Origin: Acarospora socialis
Lineage: Eukaryota; Ascomycota; Lecanoromycetes; Acarosporales; Acarosporaceae
Reading direction: 5' to 3'
Length of the DNA: 64,000 nucleotides
NCBI GenBank assembly: GCA_025617375.2
Contig: JAMYGW020000001.1
Coordinates: 1,860,001-1,924,000, forward strand
In this document: positions 34,382-46,474 of the stretch, in pieces
How positions within the stretch are numbered: position 1 is the stretch's first letter
Layout: each line of letters begins with the position of its first letter
The notes under the pieces: generated by a model
The model's database searches: none
The model's input: the letters and a program-made list of their open reading frames with translations, nothing else
Told to the model about the DNA's origin: nothing
Program-made: the position numbers and the translations under genes

Positions 34382-34677
34382 GATGGCTTATTCGTATCAC
34401 GGAAGTGATGGAATCAATCTCCGGTAACGCATGATGAAACTCAACGGCTGTACGAACACAATCAACACACTAAGTTGAGGTGAATTGGGGAAGGAGCTAC
34501 TAGCGGCAGTTGCCGTCGGACCCTTGATTGACCACACGACATCCTATTGTGCGAGCAACCCCTTTGAACAGCCTTACACGTTGCCATCAATTACACACGT
34601 GCTTGGAATACGTACCGGCCTCCTGTGCTGATCTTTCAATCGCTAGTCCAGCTTCACGACAGATACGAGTACACGCA

Positions 34678-35035
34678 ATGGTTCACAAGATTCTCTTCTG
34701 GAGCGGCTTCGGTTGGTCCACCTGAGCCTCGCTTTTCATCAAATCGCCCACTGACTGATTTGTCGCAATCCGCAGGCCTCGCAGTTCGGTTCTGGCAACT
34801 CGGTATTGAAATGCGACCCTTCTTCAATAAAGAATCGCTCTGGGCGTACCCAATTTTCGCCGCTGCGGGAGGGAGTTTCGGGTACTGGTTGACGGGGGTG
34901 GAAAACAGACAGATGAAGATCCTGGCGGACCGCAGAAATCGATTGCTGGAGAAGAGGAAACGGAGAGCAGAGCGAGAGGGGATTGTGGAGATGGATAAGG
35001 TGGAGGAGGGTGGTATCCTTGCGAGCACATCATAG
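34678..35035 (+). CDS. Complex I accessory subunit (fungal NADH-ubiquinone oxidoreductase 14 kDa family)
   Basis: About 97 residues from two exons. The first encodes MVHKILFWSGFG, the second continues LAVRFWQLGIEMRPFF, ESLWAYPIFAAAGGSFGYWL, which looks like one membrane segment, and ends with a basic coiled stretch (ADRRNRLLEKRKRRAERE). This order matches the small fungal complex I subunit family called 14 kDa subunit. It would be a single-span protein of the inner mitochondrial membrane. The intron has a GTTGGT donor and CGCAG acceptor. It is divergent from Shg1, 296 bases apart. Confidence 0.82.
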
Positions 35036-35837
35036 GATGTTGCGGTACGAAGGGTTGAGATATCGGGTACTCGAGCTCGAGATCAACTACGGACCTGATG
35101 TCAGGTGGCGGGTCCGGCGCGGCCTTAGGAATTTTACAGTCGCAGAAAACTCAGGCTCGTGGACGCGATCGTTGTACAGAGCTTTTAGCGGAAGCCTGGT
35201 GTTTCCCGTGTTTATCAATCATTCGTGGATTAGTGGACAGCTTTATAATCAAGCCAGATGCCTCTCGACCTTGTTCCTCTCTATCGAAGTAGCTATATAA
35301 GCCGGAGAATCCTGTGTAGCTTCCGCCTACAGAAAGCTGCTGGGGACCCTCCTGTCGGATTTGTCGGGGCCTTCAAGGGACCAATACAGGGTACCCCAAT
35401 AGTCCTATCGCAATATTAGGTCCATAGTGCCTGAACCGCCTCGCAGACTATAGTGTTAGGCAGAGCCGATAAGGAGATCGTTTCTATGGAGCTTATGTGG
35501 CTCCACTCAGTTCGGCGGTGGCGACTTCCAAGGTAACTGGGAAAGATGATGGTGTAATCTGTAGTCTTCGGCAAATGAGAGATGGTGTGACTACGAAACT
35601 CTTCGAGTTAAAATGGAACCGTCTAAGTCCTACAATTCCGTCTGCAATAGAAGCTGATTCGAAATTAAGGGCGCTTGAATCCATGTTCGCTTATGTAAGC
35701 GGAGAACAAACACACATTGAAGTTTGAGTCAGATATCATTTTCGTAAGAAGACCTTCAGCTCACCCCATACGCTCCTTTCGGTCTCTCTAACTAAACGAT
35801 CATAGCCCCCTCAGAAACTAGCCAAAATTATCCAAGG
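35036..35837. other. Intergenic upstream of eIF2B delta
   Basis: About 800 bases. A 76-codon plus frame at 35497-35727 has no recognised domain. No RNA or repeat found. Confidence 0.45.
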
Positions 35838-37388
35838 ATGGATTCTGATGTTCCACCTGCTAACGAAAAGTCATCAACCACGGCAGAGCCTGCTACAAAG
35901 CCTGCGGTAACCAATAAAGTGAATGGCGAAGCAGAGGCTGCAACTGGCGCAAACGATGTGAAAAAGATTGCAGAGGAGACCAAGGAAGAAAAGCTCTCCA
36001 ATGCCGAGATTAAGAAAAGAGCAAAGGCCGAAAAAACAGCGAGACGGGCGCAAGTAAAGCAGGAAAAAGCCACACCCGTAAAGGGCAATATCCCGGAACA
36101 ATCAAAGCCGGCAATGACGGCGAAAAACGCGCAAGATTCAATCAAAGGCGTTACCAGCGGACCATCGACAGCACCCACGCCTGGCTCCAAAGGCCAGCAT
36201 AAACGTACGGCATCCATGAGTGCACCACCTCAAAAAGCATTACCCTTACGACCCACACACGCTCAAGCTGCGTCGATCCCAGTGGAAACGCCGAAAACCA
36301 GTAAGAAAGTTGCTTTGTTCGGTCATCTCTATGGACACCCAAGAAGGACCACCTTAGCAGGGGTAGGAAAAGATGTACATCCTGCAGTACTCGCTCTGGG
36401 CCTGCAGATGAGCAATTACATCGTATGTGGAAGCAATGCTCGCTGTATCGCTACGCTACTCGTGTTCAAAAGAGTAGGTACACAATACTTGCGATTACCA
36501 TTCTCGTCACTGACCCTTCTCCAGGTTATTGAGTCCTACACTACTCCTCCGCAGAACTCCCTAACTCGGCATCTTACATCACATCTCTCACCACAGATAG
36601 ATTACCTAGTATCATGTCGACCCCTCTCGGTTTCTATGGGAAATGCCATCAGATGGCTGAAGCTTGAAATTAGCAAGATCGATCCGGACACACCTGAGGC
36701 AAAAGCTAAAGCAGAGCTTTGTGAGGGTATCGATAATTTCATTAGAGAAAGAATCACTGTGGCAGATCAGGTCATAGCAAGCAGTGCAGCGGAGAAGATC
36801 GAGGATGGCGATGTAATTCTGACATTCGCAAAGAGCAGCATCGTGCAACAGACCCTTGTGGAGGCGCACAGACGAGGGACGAAGTTTAGAGTCGTTGTCA
36901 TTGACTCAAGGCCTCTTTTCGAAGGGAAGAATTTGGCACGAGCTTTAGCCGATCTCGGTCTGGAGGTGCAATACTCGTTGACACACGCAATAAGTCACGC
37001 CATCAAGGATGCCACAAAGGCCTTCCTCGGAGCTCACGCCATGATGAGCAACGGTTGCTTGTACTCACGAGTGGGTACCGCCATTGTGGGCATGATGGCG
37101 AGCGAAATTGAGGTGCCCGTCATTGTATGCTGCGAAAGCATCAAGTTTACCGACAAGGTGGCTCTGGACAGTATCGTCACGAACGAAGTTGCGCCTCCAG
37201 ACGAGCTGATACCCTCCACCATACCGCCGTCACCGATGTCCAAGTGGCGAGATGCGGCGAATCTGCAGCTCCTGAATATCATGTACGATGTTACGCCTGC
37301 GGAATATATCAAGATGGTCATTACCGAGTACGGATCGCTACCGCCAAGCTCTGTACCGGTCGTACATCGCATCAGTACTAACAGTTGA
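35838..37388 (+). CDS. GCD2: Translation initiation factor eIF2B, delta subunit
   Basis: A regulatory subunit of the guanine-nucleotide exchange factor for eIF2, target of the eIF2-phosphate stress response. Residues 1-150 are charged and low complexity (LSNAEIKKRAKAEKTARRAQ). The Rossmann-like eIF2B alpha/beta/delta domain runs from VALFGHLYGHPRR to the end, with RPLSVSMGNAIRWLK, ILTFAKSSIVQQTL, VVVIDSRPLFEGKNLA and CLYSRVGTAIVGMMA. A 51-base insert at 36474-36524 begins GTAGGT and ends CTCCAG; it is a spliceable intron whose removal restores VFKRVIESYTTP. Spliced length is about 499 residues. Confidence 0.93.
   Translation: MDSDVPPANEKSSTTAEPATKPAVTNKVNGEAEAATGANDVKKIAEETKEEKLSNAEIKKRAKAEKTARRAQVKQEKATPVKGNIPEQSKPAMTAKNAQDSIKGVTSGPSTAPTPGSKGQHKRTASMSAPPQKALPLRPTHAQAASIPVETPKTSKKVALFGHLYGHPRRTTLAGVGKDVHPAVLALGLQMSNYIVCGSNARCIATLLVFKRVGTQYLRLPFSSLTLLQVIESYTTPPQNSLTRHLTSHLSPQIDYLVSCRPLSVSMGNAIRWLKLEISKIDPDTPEAKAKAELCEGIDNFIRERITVADQVIASSAAEKIEDGDVILTFAKSSIVQQTLVEAHRRGTKFRVVVIDSRPLFEGKNLARALADLGLEVQYSLTHAISHAIKDATKAFLGAHAMMSNGCLYSRVGTAIVGMMASEIEVPVIVCCESIKFTDKVALDSIVTNEVAPPDELIPSTIPPSPMSKWRDAANLQLLNIMYDVTPAEYIKMVITEYGSLPPSSVPVVHRISTNS
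36474..36524 (+). other. Stop-free 51-base intron in eIF2B delta
   Basis: GTAGGT...CTCCAG with a CTGAC branch point, in phase 0, length divisible by three and with no stop. If retained it would add 17 residues inside a conserved helix, so removal is expected. Confidence 0.8.
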
Positions 37389-38239
37389 TATTAAGCCTGA
37401 AGCTAAGAGACATAGGGCGGGGTTCGGCGAGCTCAGACTGAGTACATGGGCATTGGCAACAAACTCTAAACATATGAATGGGGTTGGGGAACTTGTTCGG
37501 AGTCCGTGGTGGTGAGCTGGTCCTACTGTCTATTGGAAGCCTATCTCAGCGCTTGGTCGGGAGATTGAGTCTCGCTATGATTGTTCTTTGTGATTATCAT
37601 GGTGAGCAGTCATCGCTTTGGTCTTCGCAATGTTACCCTGAAACGTACTTACGTAAGACAGGTGCTGTTATCATTAAACATATCTGTGGAGTTCAGATCG
37701 TTGAAGGTCGCCTCATATTGCTTTGACTGGAGCTCTGGACGATGGAACTGGGCAGATTGTTTGGAGTGATCAAGTGCTTTTAGGTATAGCCGGGGATGGA
37801 TTCATTACGACGGAAGTACCCGAACTCGGCTCCACTGAGTCACACCAACCATGCGCCTTCAACAAGGCAGCCAAGGTAGCCAATGCAGAATGTTATCGAA
37901 CAACACAACATATGCATTGTTATCACTGAGATGGGTTTCGATACTGACGTTTGCCGCTGTGCCGCATCTCTCAACCAGTCAGGATTATGGCTTATGCATC
38001 GGACGGCACAGATCCTACCACACTCTGCTCTAAACAAGGCAGCAGTGGGGCTATGGCAGTGCAGCCTAGAGATGACTCCGCCATGAGTAATTGGCTGGAT
38101 CTGGGAGGATGTCTATAAACTGCCTGATACTCAACCTGAGTTTATTCTATCCTTCACGCATCGCCATGAACCATCTATTACCAAAATCGAGCCTTTAGCC
38201 TCAAATTATTGCTTGACACATATCCTTCTGATTGTCACA
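37389..38239. other. Intergenic, no gene recognised
   Basis: 850 bases between two plus-strand genes. Short frames lack family signals. A TCTATAAACTGCC TATA-like site lies near 38113, about 125 bases before the next start. Confidence 0.45.
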
Positions 38240-40680
38240 ATGGTCACACTCGAGAACTCGACAAGCAGCAAGACGAAGAAAGAAGATTTCGCCAACGGAG
38301 CGACGTCTGCAAACGGCATGGAGGGGTCCTCCTCAACGACTAAATCTGGGATGAGATGTGACATCAAGAACCTTTACCAAGGCGAAGAGGATCGCAGGGG
38401 TCGATTCACGTGGGTCGACAAGCACCCAGATGACTGGGAAGAGGCAGCGGAAAACGCGGAGACGGCTCGTTATGCACTCCTTGTTCGAAACAAGAAGAGT
38501 TTTGATAGTCGCAAGAAATCGGAGATTGATTCCATCGTGGTCCAAAGCCCACTGCTGAAAGCTGTTCTGGAAACCGTCCTTGGGGGTTACCCCGGTGTCA
38601 CAACTGCTCTTGACCGCTTGACATTCCAGGCGCCCTTCCAGCCTTTCGTTCACCGTTGGGAGCGCCTTGTTGAGGCGAAGGAAGCCATAAACGATGTCGA
38701 AACTAAAGAGCATGTGGAGCTGCTGTTCAACACGCTTGAGACCGAGCTGAGTGACACAATCAAGGCCAAGAATGATCTCATCTCTCTTGGGGTATGCACT
38801 TTCGAGTATGTCTGGACGATATTCGAGCCAGGTGACTTTGTCTTCACTACTCACGACTCTGCGGAATGTGCGCTCCAGCTTCAGAGTGCGGACTTCCGGG
38901 ATACTAGATGCGGCAGAGCTTATAGTTTGTTCTCTGAGGAGGTGGACTGGGACGGCGAGAACTTTGGTCGGAACAGGACCACCTTGAATATCTATAAGTT
39001 CAATGGTACCTTGCCGATCTCTCAGCTTGGCGTATATCCATTGAAGTACCACTCGGATGAGGCTAAGCTCAAAGAAAGGTTGATTGAAAGAGGAAGGGTA
39101 TTCGAAAAACTCAAAGGTTTTCAATATAAACAATATACAGGTATAGCAATCGGACATGGAATGTTTGGCCCCATCAGATATACTGTAAGGGACCTCCCTG
39201 AGCCGATCCGTACTTCTATGCTAACATCAGTCGACAGGTCGACAGTCGCATTATCATCGACACGTACGCTTATAACCGATTCAATCCAAACCGCAGTATC
39301 TCGCTGTCGCCTCTAGGCAAGAACGATTCAGGCTCAGGAAGCTCATCTGAAGACGGTTACATGTCCGATGAGGATCTGGACGTACCGCAGCTGGGTACTG
39401 AACAGCCACGCGCTGCTCTTACGAAGAACGAACTTCTGATAGCGAGTCCCTCAGTCAGAGGCTACTCATTGAAGACCAAGAAGTGGCGTGAGTCACCTTT
39501 TGTTCAGTCTTTGTTTTTCTTGATAGATCGGCAACTGATTGTTCACTAGTAAGTTTCTTCATTGGATCGGTTAGAGACATCGAATGGAACGAGAGCGCTT
39601 TCCAGAGCCTCGTACTTCCTGCGGACCAGAAGGAACTGGTGCTAGCATTCGCCGAGAGCCAAGCCAAGTACAAGGGGGCCTTCGACGATGTCATACAAGG
39701 AAAGGGTCTGTTCCTCCCTCAAGATGATTCGATTCATGATTGCTGTGACTGACATTTGTATAGGCAAGGGCATAATCATCCTGTTGAGCGGGCCACCTGG
39801 GGTGGGCAAAACTTTGACTGCCGAATCAGGTATGTTCGTTCCTTAAAGACTGAAGATATTCCATCTTTACGGCTTGGGGAACAAGTTGCTGATAATAAGG
39901 CTGCAGTGGCTGAGACAATGCGCGTTCCGCTTTATATGATGAGCGCAGGTGACCTCGGCATTGAACCTGCGGGCGTCGAATCGGCGCTCTCCAACATTAT
40001 GGAGATGAGCGCCAAGTGGAATGCCGTGCTGTTACTTGACGAGGCAGATGTGTTCTTGGAACAGCGTAGCGCCCACGACTTGGAGCGGAACAAGCTAGTG
40101 TCAAGTAAGTTCTTATCTTTCGTTTTCATTCCTGTACACTTTGATCGCAAGGATTATGCCAGTACGAAATCTCGAAGAGAACTTTTCGAGTTACCCCAAT
40201 CCTTTCATCGCCTCTCAAACCCACCCGCTAGATCTATAGTACACTAACGCTCTCTCCCCTTCACAGTATTCCTCCGGATACTCGAGTATGTAACACCACC
40301 TTCTATCCATTGTATATTAATGCTAAAATACACCGATAAGGTATTATGAGGGAATTTTGTTCCTGACAACCAACCGCGTGGAGAACATCGACCCTGCCTT
40401 CCAATCTCGCATCCACATCTCCATGGAGTACGACGAACTCACCGCCTCCTCCCGCCGCCACGTCTGGTCCAATTTCCTCACCATCTCCACGCAAGCCCAC
40501 GAGTTCAGCGATGCTGACCTTGACCGCCTTGCCGAATTCCCAATGAACGGCCGCCAGATCAAGAATGTGCTCAAGACGGCACAGTTGCTGGCGTCGAGGA
40601 AGGACACGCCGCTGAGGTTCGAGCACGTCGACACTGTGCTGTCCATCGAGAAGAAACGGCGGGTTTTGGGCGGTGCGTGA
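38240..40680 (+). CDS. AAA+ ATPase with fungal N-terminal domain (DUF7025-type)
   Basis: A large AAA ATPase from seven exons. The N-terminal half (CDIKNLYQGEEDRRGRFTWV, FTFEYVWTIF-like segment, GVYPLKYH) matches the fungal domain found in front of many orphan AAA proteins. The AAA module has Walker A GPPGVGKT, Walker B LLLDEAD, sensor LTTNRVENIDPAFQSRIH with an Arg finger, and a C-terminal helical lid. Splices with GTAAGG, GTGAGT, GTCTGT, GTATGT, GTAAGT and GTATGT donors keep the frame; the shortest exon encodes only IFLRILE. The role is unknown; these proteins often lie in accessory or stress-linked loci. The N-terminal 30 residues are Ser/Thr/Lys-rich. Confidence 0.88.
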
Positions 40681-41894
40681 GTTGGCTGTAGATCGCTGTC
40701 AACGGGGACGTTTTCGGGGCTGGCTTGCTCTGTGGTTATATGTTCTTGCTGGGAGTTGCGAAGGTTTGGAATGATGGCTGGGCTGTGCGGCACTCTACAT
40801 GTTTCACATTCCCGAAATACATGCGGCAGATAGAATGACATGATACTTATGCTTCCAGGTAGTAGCTGGTCGCCGTTGGGGCACATCAGCAACACACGAA
40901 GTATGTATGAAGTACTCATTTACTCCATGAATATTCTCGTCAGATACAAACCATCGTCATATACAGCAGACTATTATGGAGCCTCCACTCGACACAGAAG
41001 CCTGGTCTTAACACTCATCATCAATTGGTGTCCTTAATATACTACTGCAGAGTACTCTAGAATCAAATTATTGGCATCCATTTACGACATCGAACGACTA
41101 CCAGAAGCGACTTCAATCGCCGCATGAGTCATACATGTACTGGTGCAGTCACGTAGGCTCAGGACCTTTCCCCTCAAGCCATACCTACCTTATCCCCCTC
41201 CGTTCGCATCCATTGCGTCTAGCGCTCCACTCGAGGTACAAACCCATTGCACTACGGGTCTGCCTTACACAGGACACAAGCAAAACAAGCACCACTACCA
41301 CTCGGAGACTCGACCGAGGCCCCACCGTAACGGCCGGTTCCGCAAGAGCACCGATGCCGCCGGACGAACGTGATGACGCGAATGAACGAATCGGTCATGG
41401 GAGGGAACGGCGTGGAAAGGTTTAGTGTGAGTGGTGATGAGGAGAGTCCGAGTATGAGTAAGTTGTGCGTTCTCTGACTCTGGGCATCTGTCTCCTCAAG
41501 CGAGGGAACGGTGCGGTACGGTGAGAGAAAATAGAAGAGAATCGGAAAGCTTAGGCAGGGGCGGAGATGAGAAAGTAGAACAGGGGAGCTCAACTCAAGC
41601 CCCGTCTTTCGAAGAATGAACATGAGCCCTTAGCCGAGTCTTGGTGGTTTTCGTGTTATAGCATCTGGATAGCGGAGGTACCTGTGCAAGCGGTAGATCA
41701 AAACGGTAAGGCATAGAAGCTCAAGTCGAGAACGTGTCATATGCTCATCTAGGAGACCATGTAACTAGGTGGTTGTTTATCTCGCTCTATCCCAAATGCT
41801 AGAACAACAACAACTATGTATAGTCAGCGTCATAGGGGGTATAACGCATGGGGTACGCCTCCCGCATCTACCAACGCCCTCCCCATGCCCCACG
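40681..41894. other. Intergenic between convergent genes
   Basis: 1.2 kb carrying the 3' ends of the AAA ATPase gene (plus) and the CRAL-TRIO gene (minus). Frames at 41135-41623 on both strands have no recognisable domain. Confidence 0.45.
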
Positions 41895-43014
41895 CTACTG
41901 CTGCGCCCTCAGGACCGGTTCTTGCATCAGGCCGGGCTGGGCAACACCATTCATCTGCTGCCCATTTACCAGAGGCTGAGAAGGGGCAAGATCGACGCCC
42001 TCCAGTTCCGCAAGACTCTTTACGTTCCCTCCCTTGAGGTAGCCCTCGAGTTCGCCGACCTTCTTTCCGCCCCTGACCCACCTCTCTCGATATGCTGCTC
42101 TTCGCTCGTCTGCGATCTGGTTTATCGCCGGCCAATACGTCGCGTGGTCGTACTGGAAGTCCACCTCGCCGCCGTACGTGGTCATCAGTTGGGCGGGCGG
42201 GACGTGTTGGCGGAGGTCTTCGTTGAATTTCAGCTTCTCGCGCGTGAGGGGATCGATGAAGGGCGTGATGAGTTTGAAGAAGCCCCACACTGCCCAGGGA
42301 ACTGTATGCATGTGTTAGCTTCGCTTACGCGGCGGGTTGTGTGATGAAGGGTGTAGGAGAAGTACCGTTGATGACCAACGCCCGCCCTAATCGCTCCGGA
42401 TAATGCGTTTGCAGGATATTCAACGTTTGCCTGCCCTGCCCGACGCTCGGATTGCTCCCGCTGCTGCTCTCCTTGAAGTTGACCAGCAGACTGAGCGTCT
42501 CTTGTCCCGGCACCATCAGATCGATCACTCGCTCGAGCATGAAGACCAGATGTTGGATCTGCCGCTCACTCTTCTTCGTATTCTGCTTCGCCGGGTTCAG
42601 GTATAGACAAGGTCTCGCCGCCATATCGTAGCCCAAAATGACCTGCTTGCCCGTCTCGTTCTCCGGAGAGATATAGCTCGCCGTGTGGTTCGCGAGCCCA
42701 TATTCGCGGCGCCACGTCAATGTGCCAAGCAGCCGCTTGGGAGCCTCTATCGGGTTCCATTTCGTTGCACGAAGGTAGCGGAGGAGGCATTCACGCGTGA
42801 GCCACATGCGTTCGTCATCTGTTAAGGGCGCTTTGGAGCTGTTGGCGGCGGAGGTGGTGGGTGCTTCTGTCCATGCGGAGACAGTCTGGAAAAGGGTATT
42901 GTATTTGGCTTGTTGGTCGGGAGAAAGTGGGGGCGGAGGTGCCGGCTGTGAGATTGGGAGAGGTTCTATGAACGGTGTCCTGATAGGTCCTGAGGCTGCG
43001 CTTCCTCCATTCAT
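41895..43014 (-). CDS. CRAL-TRIO (Sec14-like) lipid-transfer protein
   Basis: A cytosolic phospholipid/phosphatidylinositol transfer protein of the Sec14/Pdr16 type, about 350 residues in two exons (intron about 42304-42365). The N-terminus is Pro-rich (PLPISQPAPPPPLSPDQQ). CRAL-TRIO-N is seen in LTRECLLRYLRATKWN. The lipid-binding domain includes GYDMAARPCLYLNPAKQNT, LVFMLERVIDLMVPGQETL, LNILQTHYPERLGRALVIN and VPWAVWGFFKLITPFIDPLT. The C-terminal PAQLMTTYGGEVDFQYDHATY is also typical. The tail is Gln/Gly-rich. Confidence 0.9.
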
Positions 43015-43484
43015 CTTAGTGACAATTGCCCGTTGGGTCGAAGGATAATATGGCCCAGAGTCTCTCGCTAGATAGCCTGCGAGGTTCTTCAGACGTCAGA
43101 ATTGCCTGATGTGTTGTATAAGGCAGTCAAGGGTAGCGGCGAACAATCCAGTGTATATAAACAATTAGAGAAACCGAGTGATGTGTGATCGGTTGAAGGA
43201 GTTTAATAGGTAAAACGGTGTCGAAACCTAATCATGAAGTCTAAAGAAGGTTAATCTAGGGAAGATATTTACATCAGAGACAGTGGTATCGGTAAGCCCT
43301 AGGTGAGAAGAGGCGCGGAGCTCGGGTGTTTGATATCTCCGAAGGCTCCCAGGATGATGCAATTTAGCCAAGACGCGAGCCTCTAGCGCGTCAGCGCGTC
43401 TTCGCGTCTTCCTCCAAACGTTGATATCACTTCTACCGAGACAGCCGTTTGCAGTTACAGATTCTACCACATCTGAAGGTGGAC
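43015..43484. other. Divergent promoter region, CRAL-TRIO/POL12
   Basis: A 470-base shared upstream region. ACGCGAG and GACGCG-type sites near 43370-43410 (AAGACGCGAG, GCGTCAGCGCGTC) resemble MCB-like elements (ACGCGT family) of replication genes; this is inference. Confidence 0.4.
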
Positions 43485-45651
43485 ATGGAGGACACAGTTG
43501 ATGAGCTTAACAAGCTCTTTGCACCTCCTCCAACAACAGAATTGCCGCCAGACATCCTGGGAGAGTTACAATCCATCCTACGACTTCACGGAATCTCTCC
43601 ACAAGAACTCTTCTTCAAATGGGAATCTTACAGTATCAAGATGGGTTCGGAAGAGACGAAGCTTGACCTAGCCACCGTGAGAGCGTTCAAGAAGGATGTG
43701 CAGGAGAGTTTGGAGAGGGAAACTCGAGGGAAGGTCCATGTACGAAATACAGACAAGAGGAACGCAGGTCATGCGGCTTCACGGAACACGGGCGGTAATG
43801 ATGATGTATTCGGGATGTAAGGAAGCGGGTGGTTCTGACAAATGCTGTTCTATTGCTGACAGGAATTGTAGGCTGGACAACCTAGTACCAAACACCCCGA
43901 GGGTTGGGGCCCCGAACGGGTATAAGGGAAGCACGACCAAACGAAAGGCAAACTTCGAGACCCCGAACACCTCCAAAGCCAGTAAAGCGACTTCTAATAC
44001 ATCCCCTGGCGGGTCTAAGATCGCAAAAGATGGAGCGACTGAAGTGTCCAATGGTTTGCAGTTAGGACTTGCGTTCTCAGGCGGTTTCATGGGCTAATGT
44101 TGCTCAGGGCAATATCGTTCGCGGACCGTACAAATGCTGGCCAGACGATGGAGACGCTCAACGACCATCTACCGAATCATGAACCTCCCATCGCACCTTC
44201 ATCTGAGCCTCGAATAAAGCTGATCGCGAACAGCGATCTGAAGAAGTTCTCGTACAAGCCCATGGCGATGCATCTGTCGGAGGCATCGGAGGTTCTGGAC
44301 GACAGGATAGATGAGTTTACGAATCTAGTGCAAGTACATCATGGACTCGAGGATTCAGCATTTGGCAACGCGGCAAGCCAAAGTACCAGCGAAATAATAG
44401 CCGTAGGTAGGATTGCCTTGGATATGCTTGAGGGGAAGCTCAACTCGGCCTCCATCGTGTTGGAAACCTCTCGCCGAATGGGTGCAGGTTTACGTGTGCC
44501 TCTCAAACTCGACTCAGTCCAGTCTTATGACCTTTTTCCAGGCAAAATCGTCGCGCTCCGTGGCGTCAATGCGTCCGGAGAGTACTTCTCAGTCAAAGAG
44601 ATACTCAGTGTGCCACTGTTGCCTCCGGCCGCGTCCTTGCCGGCGACGTTGGATGAGTTGAACGCTCGCCTTGGTACTGACACCGAAGAGTCCGTCGAAG
44701 GCACGCCACTAAACATTTTGGTCGCTTCTGGTCCATATACAACGGATGACAGTCTGGCCTTCGAGCCACTGCAGGCTATATGTCACAAGGCAAGCTCAAG
44801 CTACGCCGACGCTCTGATTCTCACAGGGCCCTTTCTTGATCTCGAGCATCCCCTGCTGGCATCAGGTGATTTCGAGCTACCTGAAGACGCGACCTACGAG
44901 CCAGACAAGGCCACGCTTAACGATGCTTTTCGAGTCCTCATTGCCACTCCATTACGGCGACTCGCGCAGCAAGTTCCAGGCATAACCATCATCCTCATCC
45001 CTTCCGTCCGCGATGCCGTCAGCAAGCATGTGTCTTGGCCCCAGGAAGCTGTCCCAAAGAAGGAGCTCGGACTGCCAAAGCAAGCGAAGTTCGTGACAAA
45101 TCCTGTCATGCTATCTTTAAACGAGTCTGTCGTCGGAATATCGTCGCAAGATATCCTTTACGAGCTTCGTCGCGAGGAGGTGGTCAGTGGGAAGCCAACC
45201 GCAGGCAATTTGCTTGCAAGGTTGTCAAGGTATTTGATAGAACAGCGACACTTTTACCCGTTGTTTCCGCCTGTCGCTAGGGAAAATATGCCCAAATCAG
45301 GGGTAAGGGATGGGTTGGCGACTGGGGCAACGCTAGATACAAGCTATCTGAAATTGGGCGAGTGGTTGAATGTCAGACCTGATGTCCTGATCGTGCCAAG
45401 CTCGTTGTCGCCGTTTGCAAAGGTAAAATCATATTCAAGGACGCTTATGCCGCTAGCTGACGGATACCTCCTAGGTTGTCGAAAGCGTGGTCGTCATCAA
45501 TCCAGGCACGCTTTCCAAACGAAAGGGCGCGGGAAGCTATACTCAGATGACTGTGCATCCCAGGAAGGTGACAGATGAGGAGCGAGCCGAGGCGAAGATG
45601 GTGGGTCATCAAATGTTTGAAAGGACCAGAGTGGATATAATAAAGATATGA
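43485..45651 (+). CDS. POL12: DNA polymerase alpha subunit B
   Basis: The B subunit of the DNA polymerase alpha-primase complex that starts each Okazaki fragment, about 667 residues in four exons. The N-terminal domain (DELNKLFAPPP, LRLHGISPQELFFKWES) is followed by a disordered linker (KATSNTSPGGSK). The calcineurin-like/OB part contains SYDLFPGKIVALRGVNASG, ALILTGPFLDLEHPLL and ITIILIPSVRDAVS, and ends with VVINPGTLSKRKGAGSYTQM. Junctions rebuild GMLDNLVPNTP, LQAISFADRTNAGQ and FAKVVESVVVINPG. As in other B subunits the phosphoesterase site appears degenerate. Confidence 0.94.
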
Positions 45652-45859
45652 ACACTGGTAGTCGTGTTTTTGATGTATTTCGGGCATGGAAGGTGTTCGA
45701 GTAGCGGTCCCGGTGTCGTAGTATCCCAAGCGGCATGATAACATTGAATTTGGCGTTCCTAAGTTCTTCAGTTGTCAATATCAAACTCTGCATCGACTCG
45801 CCACACTTGTTGGTTAGGGGCCCAATCCCGGCTGCAAGCTGCCGTATGTCGCCCGAGCG

Positions 45860-46474
45860 TCATCTCGGCATCCTACTCCCGCCTTCCACTGCTCTCCCAC
45901 CAGGGCCAAGCTTCACTCCGCCCGTCCTTCTCAGTGCGCCGCCTTCCCCACTCGGCCCCTGCTTAACCAGCTCATCCAACCCTAGATCTTTCCACGCCGG
46001 TTCACGCTTCGCTTGTGTGGCACGCTGGATGCCGAATGCGGCATGTTGGTCTGGTACAACGTCGTCCTCGTCTTCTGGATTGATGGGCTGGTGGTGTGGG
46101 GGAACGTATATTTCTTCGAGTGGGAGAGGAGTGCGAGTGAAGTCCTATTAGGAGATGTGATGTGAGCGACAGCCTAATGTGCTGTTGCAATTGCCAGCGA
46201 TGTTCGAGGGTGGGATGAAGGATGGAGAAGAAGTGTGGGTCCTTACTTCGAAGAGGTCGGCAACACGGGGTTGGTTTAAGTGGATGTAGGTTCGCGACGA
46301 ATCTTTCGACTGTTCTGTACGTTAGATGTAAGACACGATGGAAAGAATCGGAAGAGACCTACCATTTTTGAACTTGGTCTCGGTTTCCTGAAAAATATAG
46401 GGATCGTTTAGAAGGTACAGAGTTGTTTGGTGATATTTGTTGTTGATTTGCACATTTGGTCTGAAGCATTCCAT
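45860..46474 (-). CDS. Unrecognised conserved-looking protein, 154 residues
   Basis: Three exons (46474-46363, 46314-46247, 46144-45860) with phases that agree at both junctions. The product begins MECFRPNVQINNKYHQTTLY, continues LLNDPYIFQETETKFKNEQS, SRTYIHLNQPRVADLFEDFT, RTPLPLEEIYVPPHHQPI, has an acidic patch (NPEDEDDVVP), then QHAAFGIQRATQAKREPAW and a Gly-rich tail ending GGSRMPR. I do not recognise the family. The consistent splicing and dense hydrophobic/charged pattern make it a real gene. It is divergent from ribosomal protein S29, with starts 229 bases apart. An earlier in-frame ATG (54 bases upstream) is possible. Confidence 0.7.
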
